Positions 1 to 13,275 of a stretch of DNA of 64,000 bases are shown one piece after another. How positions within the stretch are numbered: the stretch's first letter is position 1; each line of letters starts with the position of its first letter. The position numbers and the translations under genes were made by a program. The stretch is from Annona cherimola. Taxonomy: Eukaryota; Streptophyta; Magnoliopsida; Magnoliales; Annonaceae. Where the stretch lies: NCBI GenBank assembly GCA_030490835.1, contig CM059977.1:17031335-17095334 (forward strand). Reading direction: 5' to 3'. A model generated the notes under the pieces. It had not been told where the DNA came from and did not search any database. It saw only the letters and a program-made list of their open reading frames with translations.

Positions 1-690
1 CCAGACCTTTTTCGTCACCGGGAGGCCATGGGAGCATCCGAAGCGGCAAGCCAGCGAGAAGGAAAGAGAATGGGAGAGAAGACGGTCGTCGGAGCTTCTG
101 CGACTACGCTTCCATGCGCCACCACCAAAGCAGACGAAATCGCATGAAAGTGAGAGAAATCTCAGCTTTTATAGGTGAGAATGAGATCGAAGGAAGGAAT
201 ATGAGAGGCGATATTAACACTTTTGCCACTCGGACATGGAGGACTGTGATTTTCCAGAAAAAAGGTGGAGGAAAGGTAGGAGTTTTATGGAAGGAAGAGA
301 TCTTGGGAGCTTGTAATTACTGTTCTGCCACTGGGTGGGGGAGCCAAAAGCGTGTGGGCGATGGGAGCTGTAGGATTTCACACCCGCGACTCCCGGCATG
401 GGAAGCTTGAAACGAGGACGAAAGTATTTATTTCTAATTAATAAATCCAAATTATGGCGACTCTGGCGAGGAAAGGCTGGCCCCGCAGTCCTATTCCGAC
501 TCGAGGGAGAGCGTTCGGTGCCGCGCGAGTGGGCTGAGACACGTGTGGGGGAACGTTCCGAAAGCCGCGACGCGAGCGAGCGTATTCGCCTGGTTACCCC
601 CCGGCGTTGGCCGGGGCTAGGGCCACTCCGGTCGGTGATATGCAAAATGCGTGGTACATTTGCACTTGAAGGACTCTTGCCTTGACTCGT
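1..690 (+). mobile_element. Possible LTR-retrotransposon edge with primer-binding-site-like motif
   Basis: This GC-richer block ends sharply near 690, where ordinary AT-rich DNA begins. At 454-465 it carries TGGCGACTCTGG directly after an AT-rich stretch. That is the kind of tRNA-complementary primer-binding site that follows the 5' LTR in some Ty3/gypsy elements of the Tat/Ogre type. Bases 470-690 would then be untranslated leader. The short open frames here show no gag or pol similarity that I recognise. No second LTR or target duplication is visible because the block runs off the window. It could instead be the end of an unrelated gene. Confidence 0.3.
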
Positions 691-2640
691 GACTCACAGT
701 AATACATTTAGGATCTGTTTAAGTTACAACAGATTTTTGAATTAAATCTATAATTTCATGTTCAAAATAATTTTTCAATTTCTAATGCAGTTTTTTTATT
801 TTCAATATAACTTTTTTATATCTTTGATGTAATTTTTTTATTCACAATACACATCATTTCTTTCACATTCTATATACATATTTCATTGAAGAATTTTTTA
901 TTACTTGGAATATACCCTTAACAACTTAGGATGGGGGTGGAGATGAGAGGAGTATGAGATGTGACTTACCATCTCACAACAATATTTTTTGCATCCTGAA
1001 ACATAACAGAAAAAATAATAATTTGTTTTTTATTTTTATACAATTTTTTCATTCCAAGATATGCGGTAATAAATTTTTCATTTTACGTACTCATCTGATC
1101 CTTATTATATCCAAGCCCTACGTATAAGGAGCTTGAGTAGATTTTTTTTAAAAAAAGGCAATAATGTAATTTTGTGTATTAAGAATAAAACAAGAGAATG
1201 ACAATGTAATTATATATACTCAAAATGAAAAATGGTATTAAGATGGTAGAAGTTAATGTTGAAAAATAAAAATTTGTGTTAAAGTCGAAAAAGTTGTCTT
1301 TGAAATGAGAAACAACGCCTCATTCATATCTAGTTGATATTCTTAATGCTTTAGAATAGGCCATTTTGAACACTTTTTTTGTTTTCTAATTTATATAGAT
1401 TCACATGTAATCTTTATACATACCAAAATTTACAGTCTGAATATACATATTATGATTTTAAAATTCAACCATTTAAAAATTATTAATTTTTGAAATTATA
1501 AATAAATATATACACAATTTTTAAAAATAGTTATTTTAGCATTTGACCTAACTACATGTGGGAATATATAAAAACGGAAACGTAAAAAAAAAAAAAAAAA
1601 AAACTAGAACACCTTTACGTTTTGAGGCTAAAAATATGTGAATGCATTAAATCATTAGTTCTCTTGGAATATTCTTCTTATGTACATGAATGATTCAGTG
1701 GTTTATCACGATTGTTTAATAGCGTAATTAAACAAATAAGAACATATTAGGTTAACTATAAAATTAAATAACGAGAAGAGACGACTCGGCTAGCATGCGA
1801 AAATCTTATTATTTTTTACCACAACATAATGCTTTTTTACATTTGACACAGACATGGGTATAGTATAGTTGATAAAGTCATAGTTTTTATGTTTGGGCGT
1901 TTGAGGTTTTGATACTTGTCAAGAAGTTTGTTTTATTCCCTACTAGTGGAACTTTGTAACTCCCATTTGAATTTAGCGTAAATCGTACCAAAAAGAAACA
2001 CTGTAAAAAAATAAATCATAAAAATACTTTTTTTGCACTTAGCATTCACGAAAAAAAAAATCATCTAGAAATTTTTCCCTTTGCAACTATACTATTATTT
2101 GTTCGTTTCTTTATTTTTTTATACAACTTCTCAATTTTTAATTATTTCTTTAAAATTTGTCACACAACTATCATGTATATTTTAAATTTATTCTATCTAC
2201 TCTTTATTTTCACCCCTATTATAGCAATCACTTTTTCCCATTTTAAAATTTGTTTCACAACATTTTTTATTTCTAGAATTTTCTTAAATATTACACACAA
2301 ATGTATAATTCCAATAGACATTGGGTTGACAGGGGGAAAAAAGGGCAAAAACTCTCCTTAGTCACTAGTAGAGAAATAGAGGTGATAACGCATTATTTAT
2401 TTAATTACGATTCGTGTAACGGTACAAATTAATTAGTTAATCTCTTTTTTAAGTGATTTGTTTATATTTTACTTCATCGTTTGTCGAAGGATTTTTTTCC
2501 CCTGACTGTACGCATGTGATTTCTTGCATGCCGATGATTTGTGCGCGTTGAATGAATTTTGAGAAAAATACAATTTTAAGCATTCAAAAATCAGAATACT
2601 ACTTTATGAGTTTTGATAAAAATACTTTTTTTATATATAT
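691..2640. other. AT-rich intergenic DNA, no gene seen
   Basis: Very AT-rich DNA with homopolymer runs, for example a long A run near 1586-1603. Short open frames such as the one at 2173-2361 have the low-complexity composition expected of AT-rich non-coding DNA. I see no splice-bounded exon or recognisable element. Confidence 0.6.
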
Positions 2641-3260
2641 AAATAAGCCAAATTTCCAGCTATCCGGGCCGCGGACAACCCACGTCACTTAAAAGCATAG
2701 AAATTGTTTTTGGACGGTCTGACGACCATCAGCTGATATGGAAATGAAAGAGCAGAATCAATCACCCAAGAAGACAAACTCATGATGCCACCAGGTCCCC
2801 CACCGTTTTGAACGGTTCTGATTTTATGATTGTACCTGAAATGGACATCCCAGCCACACCAGTGAGCCTCGGGAGTAAAAGCCGGAAACGGGCCCCCAAC
2901 AACTCAGCCGAACCAACGAGCGGTCTTTGATTGGCCGTGACACGTGAGGTGGTGGTGTAAGACTGTGTGAACAACAACGGTTCCGATCACGAACATGTTG
3001 CTGGACAGATCATGAAATCGGGCATTGACGTTTTCCAGATGCCATCGAGGACACGTCATGCGTCTCATCAACGGCTCGGATTCAGCTACAGCTCGCATCG
3101 AAGTCAGGAATAACAGAAAGCCATCTTGCATTTTGATTATTTTCGTTGCGTGGAGTCAAAAAGTGCCGAACGAAAAGGACATTTAGCTTTACGTCGTCGT
3201 TACACTACATTTCTGCATGGAGAATGCAGGTATGAGCCGAGTAAAATGGCACATGGACAA
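2641..3260. other. Higher-GC unique island, function unknown
   Basis: Composition rises against the flanks and the sequence is not part of the repeat families seen elsewhere in the window. The open frames on both strands are short, overlap one another and show no familiar motif. It could be a gene remnant or regulatory DNA; nothing decides. Confidence 0.3.
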
Positions 3261-3540
3261 AGGCACCGTTTGGTAAGAGCCTAAGAACCTGGAATGAGAT
3301 GCAATTTTCAATTCACGAATATTTTTTCATTTTCAATGCACTCATTCTTCAATACATATTTATTTGTAATTTTTCCGTCTTTATTAATATTGTATTTATT
3401 TTAATTTTTCCGTCTTTAATATATTTCTCCCAAACTGATTACACAATAATCTCTCTCATTCAATTTACTTATCTCGTTCACCTCTTATTAAATCTCATCA
3501 TTCAATTTATTTATCTCATTCGCATCTTATTAAGTCCAAT

Positions 3541-3745
3541 CATTGCCAGTTGCCTGCAATGCAAGTGGTCAGCAACTCGATCGCTGTTCTCATTTGTCCG
3601 GGTTCGAATCCCGGTTCGGTAAATTTGGGAGCTTCGTCTCTTCCCTAATATTTGGGAGTGTGTTGTCTCTCTCTCTCTAAAAATCTGTAAAAATTATCTT
3701 AAAGCTTTAGTTATAATGCTAGTTGAGATGTAATGTAAAAATAGC
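3541..3745 (+). mobile_element. SINE-like tRNA-derived element
   Basis: A Pol III B-box-like motif, GGTTCGAATCC, lies at 3601-3611, about 40-60 bases after a weak A-box-like region. It is followed by a non-tRNA tail containing a short CT run near 3667-3680. No cloverleaf can be drawn through the whole head, so this is a tRNA-related SINE rather than a tRNA gene. Similar motifs flank it on both sides (3480-3540 and 3755-3800), as if it had landed inside an older repeat. No clean target duplication was found. Confidence 0.45.
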
Positions 3746-6700
3746 TCCATAAAAAAGTCTCATCATTCAATTTAGTTATCTCATTCACATCTTATAAAGT
3801 TCTTGATATACCTTCCAAACATATCCTCATCAAAGAAGGTGATGCACATACCTTTTTATATTTTCTTGTATACTTTTTCACAATTAATGTGAAAATTTGA
3901 TATGCTGACTATTTATCTAATATTTTTTTCATTTTTACTTTTATATTTCAATTACTTTCTCACTTGCAGCTCTTTTTATATGCAAAATTTTAAAAATATC
4001 ATATGTAATATATTATCGATATCTAAATTATTAATTGCATTTCAATTAAAAATAATACAATGGGATGAATTTTTTATTATTTACATGAATTTTAAAAACT
4101 AATTTTATTGAAATATTTATTTTTATTAATACTAGCTTTGTGAATATAATACAATTCTAACTTTTTGCTATAAATATATTTTATTGTGTTGAACATAATG
4201 TATGAATTTAGTTTGAAAAATAAGTAATTAGTATTATAAAAAATAATGCATATGCATTTAACAATTTAAATTCCATACAACATATTATGCACACATATAT
4301 AATAGATTTCATTTTACATATAATGATTTTAACATGAAAAAATAATTAATAAATAGTTTAGATGACCCGTTGCACTTTCATAAATACTTTGTCCTTTAGA
4401 AAGAGAGGTGCTTTTCAAAATCCATCAAAATCTAAGTTTATTTATTTTCAATGTAGCATATCATTCTCATACATTTTAAAAATATTCTCATTCTCATTTC
4501 TCTATTTTCTTCTTCACTTTCATTATCGAACAAAGTCTAATTCTTTTATATATAATTATCCTATTATTTTCATTTAAACCTTACCGCGTTATATCATTCT
4601 TATATTTTTCAAAATACTTTCATTCTCACTTTTTACTTTTTTTTTACCAAATAGAATTTACTATGAATCACAACAAAAATTTTATTTCTTTTATAGGCAT
4701 AATGTTTAACTTTTTTCTAGATGGATGCTAAATGGCTAATGCCCCATTTAAATTTCGAACCTTGAATCTTCTACACGTGCAATACTAATATATAACATAA
4801 ATTGATCATCTAATATACATGCGCACATTCACATGTGCTAATGTCAACTACCTAGTTATCTATGCGTTTCGATATATTGAATAACTAATCAACAAGTAAA
4901 ACATCTTAGATATAATATGTTATCAAAATTTTATTAAATCCATAAAATAAGTGCCGACGCTGATTTATATCAGTATTTGTAAGTACCCTCAATTTGAAGA
5001 CTGGATTGAAGCAGAAGAAGATGATCATATGATATAGTTAATAATTCTAACAATAGAATTGGTGGCATCGATACTACCACCTTCGTATGCAGCTCCGCAT
5101 CAAGTGTTCTACCTAGACCTTTGTCCAATTATATATATATATATATAAATCTAATATGTGCAATTAGACAGTCTATTGTAAAATGAGCACCATACGAATT
5201 AAATTGTAATAAAATTTTATATAATTATTTATCCATATAAATATTATATTTTAGATGGTTTAGATATTAAAAATTTTACTTTAAACTTGATATTTATATT
5301 AAATTATTTTATTACGTTGATTTTATACTATTTTAAAATGAGAACTAAACATGTTGAATTCAGATCAAAATTGATGTGATAATAAAGTAAACCATTCTAA
5401 ATATAATGAATAAGGTGAATTATGAGTTCATGATCACGTAGAGCTTACCGTGTGCATTCGCATGCTTTCTAACATTTTCCATATTATATATTTTATCGTC
5501 TCTGTCTAATTATTACAACGCGGTTTCAGAAATGATTCTGTGGGCGCCATTCCCAACGGCTTTGGCCTCTACCAGAGAATATTATTATTAAAAAAAAAAA
5601 TTCTTCATTCCTAGTGCGGAATTCCTACTCACCGAATTGAATCCGTGAGCCCCTTTTGCTTGGGCCCAGCTTGTGTACTAATTAAAATTCAATCTTGATC
5701 ATTTCGTGTAAAATAATATTATTATGTAGAAATTTTAAATTGATATACATTCTTCACACATATATAGATGACCATATAAATTATTTGTGAGAATGATATA
5801 AATGGCTTTCATATTTTTCAAATAATATTGTGAGTTTGTTGAAAATACAACATTCATTGAATTTTGATTAAACTGATGTTTTTATTATAAACAAGGGAAA
5901 CGCTTTTATGTTCGATGGCGCGTAGAAGTCTTTTATGTTCAAATCTCTTTTAGGCCCGCCTCAACAATTGGCCAAAATCTAAGCCATCTACTACGTTTAA
6001 CAATATTGTGCATTTAACTAAAATATAAGAAACCATTTTGTTAATTTTATATAAGCCACAGCTTTTAAAATGATATAAAAAACATATTTATATTTTGAAA
6101 TTCACTTGAATATATCCATTTACAATAATATCAAAAACTGATAATTGTTATATAACTTTTTATAGTGAGAAGGTTCGAGCACGTAAATAAAAGTACCAAA
6201 GTCGTTCTCTCAATAAGACCATGTTTAACGGTTTAATATTTTATCTTAAATAATATTACAGTTTAAGCTCATAACAATGTTCGATTAAAATAATATTTCA
6301 TGTGCTAGCTATATGAGTAATATAAGATTAATAAAAGGCTTAGATTTTGTAAAATTATTAAGACAAGCCAAACGAGATTTGAAATAGAGGCTTGTATGTT
6401 CTAGTGGCCGTAGAAGCAAGGGAAAAGGAATAAGGGAAATAACATTAACATTATATCTATGAGAAAAGGTTCCACCAATACCCAATTCGACTGGTTTCAT
6501 TAAATTGAAAACTGTCAATCTCATCATGATTTTGGACGGCTAAAAGATAAAACAAACAAATATGCGGCTGTAGTTTATGAACCCTTACGTTTACTGGCCT
6601 GGGGTCGTCCATGATCATTAGATGGCATATCTTGTATGGCTATACTATGGCAATTCATTCACACCATCTGATTCTGTTCAGGCATTTTTATGATTTTGAA

Positions 6701-8690
6701 AAAGCATGCATGTCTGCTCTATGATAAAAGGCGTATTTTCTAATATTTTACTTTTTTGGTTGTAATGATTGGTAAATAATTACAATTTCAAAAAATGGCT
6801 GATCCTCTTGACCCACGAAGCCGGCGAAAATATGATAATCAAGCATCATTTAATTTAGAAAAATTCTTAAATATACCTAAAAATATTGACTATGGTTTTT
6901 AATATATGTAGGCATTCTTAATAATTATTCTCAGCTCGCATCTATAAAAAAAAATTTCTAAAATTTCTCTCGTACTTATGTTCTTAAAGTCCATCAATTA
7001 GGTTTAAAATTCTTAATTTTTTATAGGTTTAAAATTTTCTAAATATCAGAATTACCCATCCTTATATACTCCTCTCGCACATGTTATTATCTTTGGTGGC
7101 TGCCAGTATTCTGTCATCTTGAATTAGTGTCAACTGTCATCACCTAGACAAAATAACTAGGTTTGTTGCCAAAAAATGTCATTTTTTATTGGTATTTATA
7201 CATGTTATGGTATCTGATATTGCAAATAAGTACATTCAACCCTCTGTATCATGGGGTGATTTTTCTATAAATACTCCCACATCAAAAAATCTGTAAAAAT
7301 ACTTTTATCCATAAAGGAACCAGTGAAATACTACACACACTTGTAGGAGCTTAAATACCAAACTCATGACTTTTGTGTCATAGGTATTACTGGTGTAACT
7401 TAGGTCGAGTTGTACTAAGTTTAGGTAAATCCAAACCTAACATCATAATCTGTGTTCGGACTAGGTGAGTATTAATTTCGGTCTTGGTTTCGAGTTGAAA
7501 TTTGAATTATTCTCAAATCAATAGAAGTTTAAATTACTGATAGAAATGACTAATTTTTGAACATTATCGCATTCGCACATGAATGATTTATACATAAATA
7601 TATTTATATTACCTATGATACATTTGGTTTTGATGAAAGTTGATCTTTTAATTAAAAGATAATTTTAAATATAATGAACGTAATAAATTCACACATAATA
7701 ATCAATGTGAGAAAATAATTGAAATTACATGAAATAATTATTTAAAGTTTAATAAAAGCAAAACTTATATATCTCGCAATTAATTAGTATATATGCAATA
7801 ATTTCGAAGAGTTAGTATATTTTAATTATTTGTAAATAAAGTTAATGTAGATATAATACATTCAACTTTTATGGACAAATGAATATAGTATTTAGATTTT
7901 AGAATAAACGTTTTACACTTTTATTAGGTTTTGATTATATGAAATAACTTTTATCACAATTAGAGTTGAAATACTTAATGCATAAATAAATATAAATATT
8001 TTAATAAATTAGGAAGAATATCAAGTTCGGATCAGGTTGGATTTTGGTACCGAGTTGATGCAAACCTAGTATTGGTTCGAGTTTTTTCGGGTGTAGTTGA
8101 AATCAGGTCTAATTTGGAAAAAAAAATTCAAAAATAAAACTTAAACTTAATTTTAAAATCAAATCAGATTGGACAAGTTCGGTTTGACTCGATACAAGTT
8201 GCACTCCTAATCAGTGTTACCACCAGATCATATGCCTAGTGACCAAAAAAAAGGTTGGTTTTGACTAAGAATTTTGCAAAGTTTTATGGAGCTTTTGTGC
8301 CCACCTTTTTCTGTTAACACATGGAAACTTTAGATTTACGAAGGTTGGTGGCTTGGTTCATGTGACTTTGTATTCACGAGTGCACTTGCTTAAGCTGCTC
8401 GAACAAGGGAACATAATTTTTATAAGATTGCCTAAGGAATTAAATGGTGCAAGTCTAAATTACATGCAAGAAATATTTTTTTTATGATTTTGTGAAGTTT
8501 TTCCTTTTAATTGAATGGATAATTTTGAAAAGAAAAGCTCGTTTATCTGGCAACTTTGGAATATCCAGACATTTTGGCTTAGCGTGGCAACGAGAAAATT
8601 TTTTTTCAAAAATTTCTCCCCTTGTTGTACATTATTCGTGCACCTTAACTTTTTAACAATGCATGATCTTGTCAGTTCAAGCCAAAAAAA
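3746..8690. other. AT-rich repeat graveyard without genes
   Basis: About 5 kb of AT-rich DNA. Bases 5180-5400 match the right half of the 500-bp family described at 15370-15885. A TA dinucleotide run lies near 5138-5155. The open frames here, at 3902, 4362, 6309 and 8515, are short and low-complexity, and I support none as a gene. Confidence 0.5.
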
Positions 8691-8694
8691 AAAA

Positions 8695-8965
8695 AAAACT
8701 TAATTTTTTGTTTTTCATAGAATTATTAATCTAGATATATTTAATATATAAATCAAGTTTTATTATTTTTGAACACATATATATATATATCTTTTAGATT
8801 TCTAAAAATAGAATTATTTTAATAATTTTCAACTACTTTATCTCTATGTTTAAAATCCAAAAAAATGTATACATATTTTTAAAAATATTTTTAAAAATGG
8901 TAAATTTTAATTTATGTATTTAATACATCTAGTTTAATAAGTTTATGGAGAAAATAAAAAATATT
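8695..8965. repeat. Foldback (long inverted-repeat) MITE, copy 1
   Basis: The left half (about 8700-8820) and the right half (about 8840-8960) are approximate reverse complements. Each contains the family core of a run like TTAATCTAG, then TATTTAATATAT, then AAATCAAG. The same core recurs at 17145, 18450, 18785, 39390, 40908, 42075, 52485, 53712 and 54815. It has no coding capacity. Family assignment rests on shared arms within this window only. Confidence 0.55.
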
Positions 8966-10165
8966 TTTGATTATTATTACTTAGCTCAGATTAACATGAA
9001 CATGCCTTCTTGATTACCATACTTTTTTTATTATTATTTTCACAATTTAATCACTTTTTACATCATTTACGAAATCACAATAATCACTTTATTTTTACTC
9101 TTTTTATGCGTAATCATTATTATTATTACGTTACATCACTTTACGGCTTTTTCAGAATTTGTTCACGATATATATATATTTTTTTCATTTTTTTCTCATC
9201 ACAGAAGGGACCCTTGTCGACATTGATAGGAACTGTGGAAGTTAACGCCCGATTCGGACGAAAACAGCAAAGGCAGAGCGACACGTGCGGGAAGATTCGG
9301 TGTGAATGTTGCAAACCATATAAGAATCATGGATGAAATTATTATTTGAGATAAGAATATAATGATATATATTGTGAATAAGTAAAATTTTATTAAAAAT
9401 AGATAAAATTGTGCTGAAAATTGAAAAAGCTGTTTTAAAAATAATAATATAAATTCAATTCAAAGGATCTCGTATAGTTTAGAATAGCCGTAAAGGTATA
9501 AAGGATCTTGTATAGTTTAGACACAGCCATAAAGGTATAAACTTATTTAGAAATTGGATTTGACCTTTTTATATGTCACAAATTTTAACGTAAAAGTTTT
9601 CGTATTCTAAACAAGTTAAATTTCCCATTTCAGAATTTTAAAGCTATCTCACGTATTCTAAACAAGTTAAATTTCAAAATTTTATAATGATGATGATGAT
9701 GATATAAATGGCCGGGTGTTTTTTTTTTTTTTTTTTTATGTTAGAAAAATTGCATTGTATCTTGAGGTTGCATATCCAATTTCCAAAGGAGGAGTTTTAA
9801 TTTGTAGGCAGGTAAGGGGAGAGAATCTTGGGGAGTGAGGTGAGGACGTTTGCAAGGGGTGCTTTTGGGCACATGTGGTGAGTCCCACGAGATTGTCTGG
9901 AAGCTAAACATAGCATGTGACTCCACGCCTCATACCGGACAACTCAACTTGAGATAGAGGATGACTTTTGGAATAACTACTACTCAACAGCATCCGAACC
10001 CCGAGTCCAGTCCCTTCGTAACATATTTTACCCATCCCATGCATGCTCTTCCATAAATCCGAGTCCCCTCAATTCCAAATGTTTAAAGCTACACCCACCT
10101 TTTTTAGTTTTTTTTATGATGTATCTTTTTATATGCAATTTATGCTCAATTCATTTTATAATTTT
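8966..10165. other. Intergenic, with two small tandem duplications
   Basis: Bases 9462-9539 hold two copies of a unit of about 38 bases (AAAGGATCT...AAAGGTAT). Bases 9601-9675 hold two copies of a unit beginning CGTATTCTAAACAAGTTAAA, about 51 bases apart. A short ATG/GAT trinucleotide run sits near 9687-9703 and a T run near 9720-9737. I see no gene; the open frames at 9010-9336 and 9741-9926 lack recognisable content. Confidence 0.55.
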
Positions 10166-10169
10166 CATT

Positions 10170-10420
10170 TTGAGTGTGTTTGTAGAGTGATAAAATTTTT
10201 GGATGAAAACTTTTTAGTATAAAAGTTTTGAATTGGAAAATAATGTAATGTGATAGGAATAATGATGAGAGGTAAATACAATAAAATTAAAAATTGGTAG
10301 GTTAATTAGTTATGTGGGTAATTGTAGAAAAATGAATAGACAGTAAGATGTTGTTTAGTAAGATTTGAAGAGATAATTAAAAAAAAGAATAGTTGTGGAG
10401 AATGAAAAATATTATTTTGA
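10170..10420 (+). mobile_element. MITE-like element of the GTGTGTTTGG family, copy 1
   Basis: It starts near a GTGTGTTTG end and carries the core shared with 12862, 21415, 22075 and 50278. That core is a GATGAAAA block, then a block like AATGATGAGA, then TTAGTTATGTGGGTAATTG, then AAAATGA...TTAAAAA. It is non-coding. Boundaries are approximate because no clean target duplication was found. Confidence 0.4.
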
Positions 10421-10544
10421 TATTTTTTTTTATTGATTGTCAAGCACACTCTTTATAAATAACTATGAGGATCAAAACTCAATCATCTTAACACAAGGTC
10501 AAGACATTATTAACTAAGCTACGCCATGTTGGCATACTACACCC

Positions 10545-10810
10545 ACTTTAAGGGTGTGTATTTAGTAGAGAGAAAAGAAATTTTTCCTACTACTTTTCTA
10601 CAAATGTTTCCTTATAATTACTCAACTTTATAAACATTTTTCATTCATTTCGGTGAAATTACCTACTCAATTTTAACTTTATTTTCTTTACTTTTAATCA
10701 TCATTCTTATCACATCACATCATTATTCTGTTTATTAAAAAAAATTTATACAAAAAATTCTCCTTCTTCCCAAATATATCCTAATTAATCTACTTTCTAT
10801 TGTTATGTAT
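10545..10810 (-). mobile_element. GTGTGTTTGG-family MITE, opposite orientation
   Basis: The segment reads as the reverse complement of the core of the neighbouring family copy, with ACTCAATTTTAACTTTATT and TCATCATTCTTATCACATCA blocks. It follows an AGGGTGTGT end at about 10551. It lies close to the forward copy at 10170, so the pair could form an imperfect inverted repeat. Non-coding. Confidence 0.4.
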
Positions 10811-11629
10811 CTTCCGATTAGAAAAAAAAAAACTTTTCAATTTTACTTGCATTACATTTAACATCATTTTAATATAATTTATTTTTTGGTGAATTTTTTC
10901 AACGTTTGGTGAAAGGGGGATGAAAAACTTATTCACCCACCTTTTTTCTCTTTATTTCTTAATATTTTAATCATGATTATATATTTTTTATATCAAAACT
11001 TTCTATTGTACATACATGTATATCAAAAGTCTATTCAAGATGATTAGATACGAAAGAGATGTAATGAGAATGAGATAAAAAAATTTAATTCTAATTTTTT
11101 CCGTGTCCAATATATAACAACATTACTTCTTGAATTATAATATTTTCATTTTCAATAAAAATTTCCATATACTAATATACAAAGATATTTTCCATTTAAT
11201 TTTCTCATCTCATCCCCATTTCATTTCATCCGAATGATCCTTGACTTTATTTCGACTCGTTATTCTATATCATATACGGATGTACATTTTTATTTACTTT
11301 CACTTTGCTTTTTAAATCTTCCTTTCATGCATTTGATATGCGACCAGAGGTGTATACTGGATGGTACACATCTTGACTTTTATGCTAGCACAGGGAGGAG
11401 AGCTTCTGTCTCACATTTGTTATTTGTATTACAAGCATCGTCTCACGATATTAGGTTAAATATTAGTTACACAAAATAGAAAAAAAAATACTTTTCAGAT
11501 GAGTTCTAGATAATAGCTAGAAACAGCAACTAGAAATAAAAGAAACAGTCTGACTTGATGAGATTAAGGATAATGATTGAAAATAAATGTATAATAAATA
11601 AGCTATTTAATATAATTATAAATACTAAT

Positions 11630-11830
11630 AACTATTATTGGGCATTTGCCCATGTGGTAACTCACACAGCTGCCAAGATGATGCTCATGGGCTCAAGTCC
11701 ACCCATTGTAGGGGTTCCGACTATGTGAGAGTTTTATCTCCCTTAAATATAGTATGTAACTTTGTAGCTTTGTGTGGGAGCTTGTCCTCTATTGGAAAAA
11801 TATGTATGATTGTAATATAATATATCTTAA
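11630..11830 (+). mobile_element. SINE-like tRNA-derived element
   Basis: An A-box-like GTGGTAACTCAC near 11653 and a B-box-like GGGCTCAAGTCC near 11689 are spaced as in a tRNA-derived Pol III promoter. An unrelated tail follows to about 11830, containing TGTGTGGGAGCTTGTCC. No full cloverleaf is present. This differs in sequence from the SINEs at 3541, 30871 and 40109, so several SINE families are present in the window. Confidence 0.5.
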
Positions 11831-11944
11831 CTTAAAATATTAATAAATAAAACTAGCCAAAGAAGTCTACTTCTATAAAAACCTCACTTTTATTTAACCG
11901 TTTTCATTTTCCTTGATTTCATCCTAATTTGCATGAGGCCTAAA

Positions 11945-12350
11945 AATCTCATCATTTGCTAGTATTATTTGACATGAGTTCCATCTAAAATATATAAATC
12001 AACATAATAAAATATTATAATAATAAAGATTAATTTTAAAATTATAGCTTCAGCATTTAGATCATCTAAAGAACATTATTATGTGAATAAATAATTTCAT
12101 AAAGTATTATTATATTTTAATACATGTGTGAATGAATTTAAAATTTTTTATAATTTACACACGAATATATATTTAAACAAATGTTACTCTTACTCAAATA
12201 TGATTTGCATAAATTTTATCTATTTACGAAAAATAATATTAAATACAATAAATGAAGTAAATTTTTATCAATTATTAAGATAAGAAAAATAAATAAAATT
12301 ATATGGAATCACTTCTATGTAATCTGTTACATAGAACCGTGACTCATAAC
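11945..12350 (-). mobile_element. 500-bp MITE family (CTTCTATG ends), partial or inverted copy
   Basis: Shares blocks with 49645-50140 in the same orientation: the ATAAATAATTTCATAAAGTA block, then TAATACATGTGTGAATG, then the end motif CACTTCTATGTAA. Relative to 15370-15885 it reads as reverse complement. Non-coding. Boundaries are approximate. Confidence 0.45.
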
Positions 12351-12861
12351 TAAAACTATAAATAAAACGAGAAAATAATAGACTTACTTGACAAATACAA
12401 TGTCTTAATTACCTATAAAAGGGTTGCGATCTTTTGGAGTGGTACGTAAATTGGGAGATTTATGGGAGATTTATGGGTATTATCTTATTTTGATTTTGAA
12501 AATTAACATTTTTAATGATTTTTAAAAATAAAAATAAACTACCGAATAGATTCAAATTTTTTGGTGGGGGGATAGATCTATAATTTTTTTTACCCATAAA
12601 TCAATCATATAAGATCACTGGCCCCATAAAATAAGATAAAAAAAAGTTGGATTTCCTACACCTTTTACTGGTGAAAAAAAAACGAGGGTAAGTTTTCTTA
12701 ATTTCTTGTTTTCTATTTTTTCTACCAAAAAATAAAACAATTAAGTTTTATTCACACATATCCGACAACGTACAGTCTCTATGTGGTGTTATCGCACGAT
12801 CAAATGTGTCCGCGTTTCAAATATACTATAGGGTGGGCCACAGCACACTGGGATGATTATA
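12351..12861. other. AT-rich intergenic, nothing recognised
   Basis: No open frame, repeat-family core or splice-bounded exon that I can support. Confidence 0.5.
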
Positions 12862-13275
12862 TGGGTGTGTTTGGGAATAGATAAAACTTTTGATGAAAAT
12901 TTTTGGAGAATAAGAGTATATTTCAAACTATATAAGATTCTTAGATTATGTCTATATCACTATTACCAAGACAATTTTTTTAATTTCCAATACAATTTTA
13001 CTCATTTTTAATTCACGTCATTATATTCTTATCCCAAATATAGATTTGATCCGAGAATCATGCATGGTTTAAAACACATCTTAAAAGTTGTCAAATGATG
13101 TTATATGATAGGAGTAATGATGAGAAGAAATAGAATAAAGTTAAAATAGATAAGTTAATTGTGTGGGTATTGTGTAGAAATAATTAAAAAAATATGATAA
13201 TTGTATTAAGAAAACGTAAAAAATGATTAAAAAATATGATAAAGAGTGAAAAATTTTAATTTGAAAATTTGAAAT
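12862..13275 (+). mobile_element. GTGTGTTTGG-family MITE, copy 2
   Basis: It begins with GGGTGTGTTTGGGAATAG near 12862 and carries the family core (ATGATAGGAGTAATGATGAG near 13104, then TAATTGTGTGGGTATTGTG). It is longer than its relatives because of an extra segment at about 12910-13075. Non-coding. Confidence 0.5.

Noticed and set aside
3595..3625. tRNA gene suggested by GGTTCGAATCC
   Set aside because: Only the B-box half is tRNA-like; no acceptor-stem pairing or full cloverleaf, so it is called a SINE.
9462..9700. CRISPR-like array
   Set aside because: Only two copies of each unit, no regular spacers, and the window is plant nuclear DNA.
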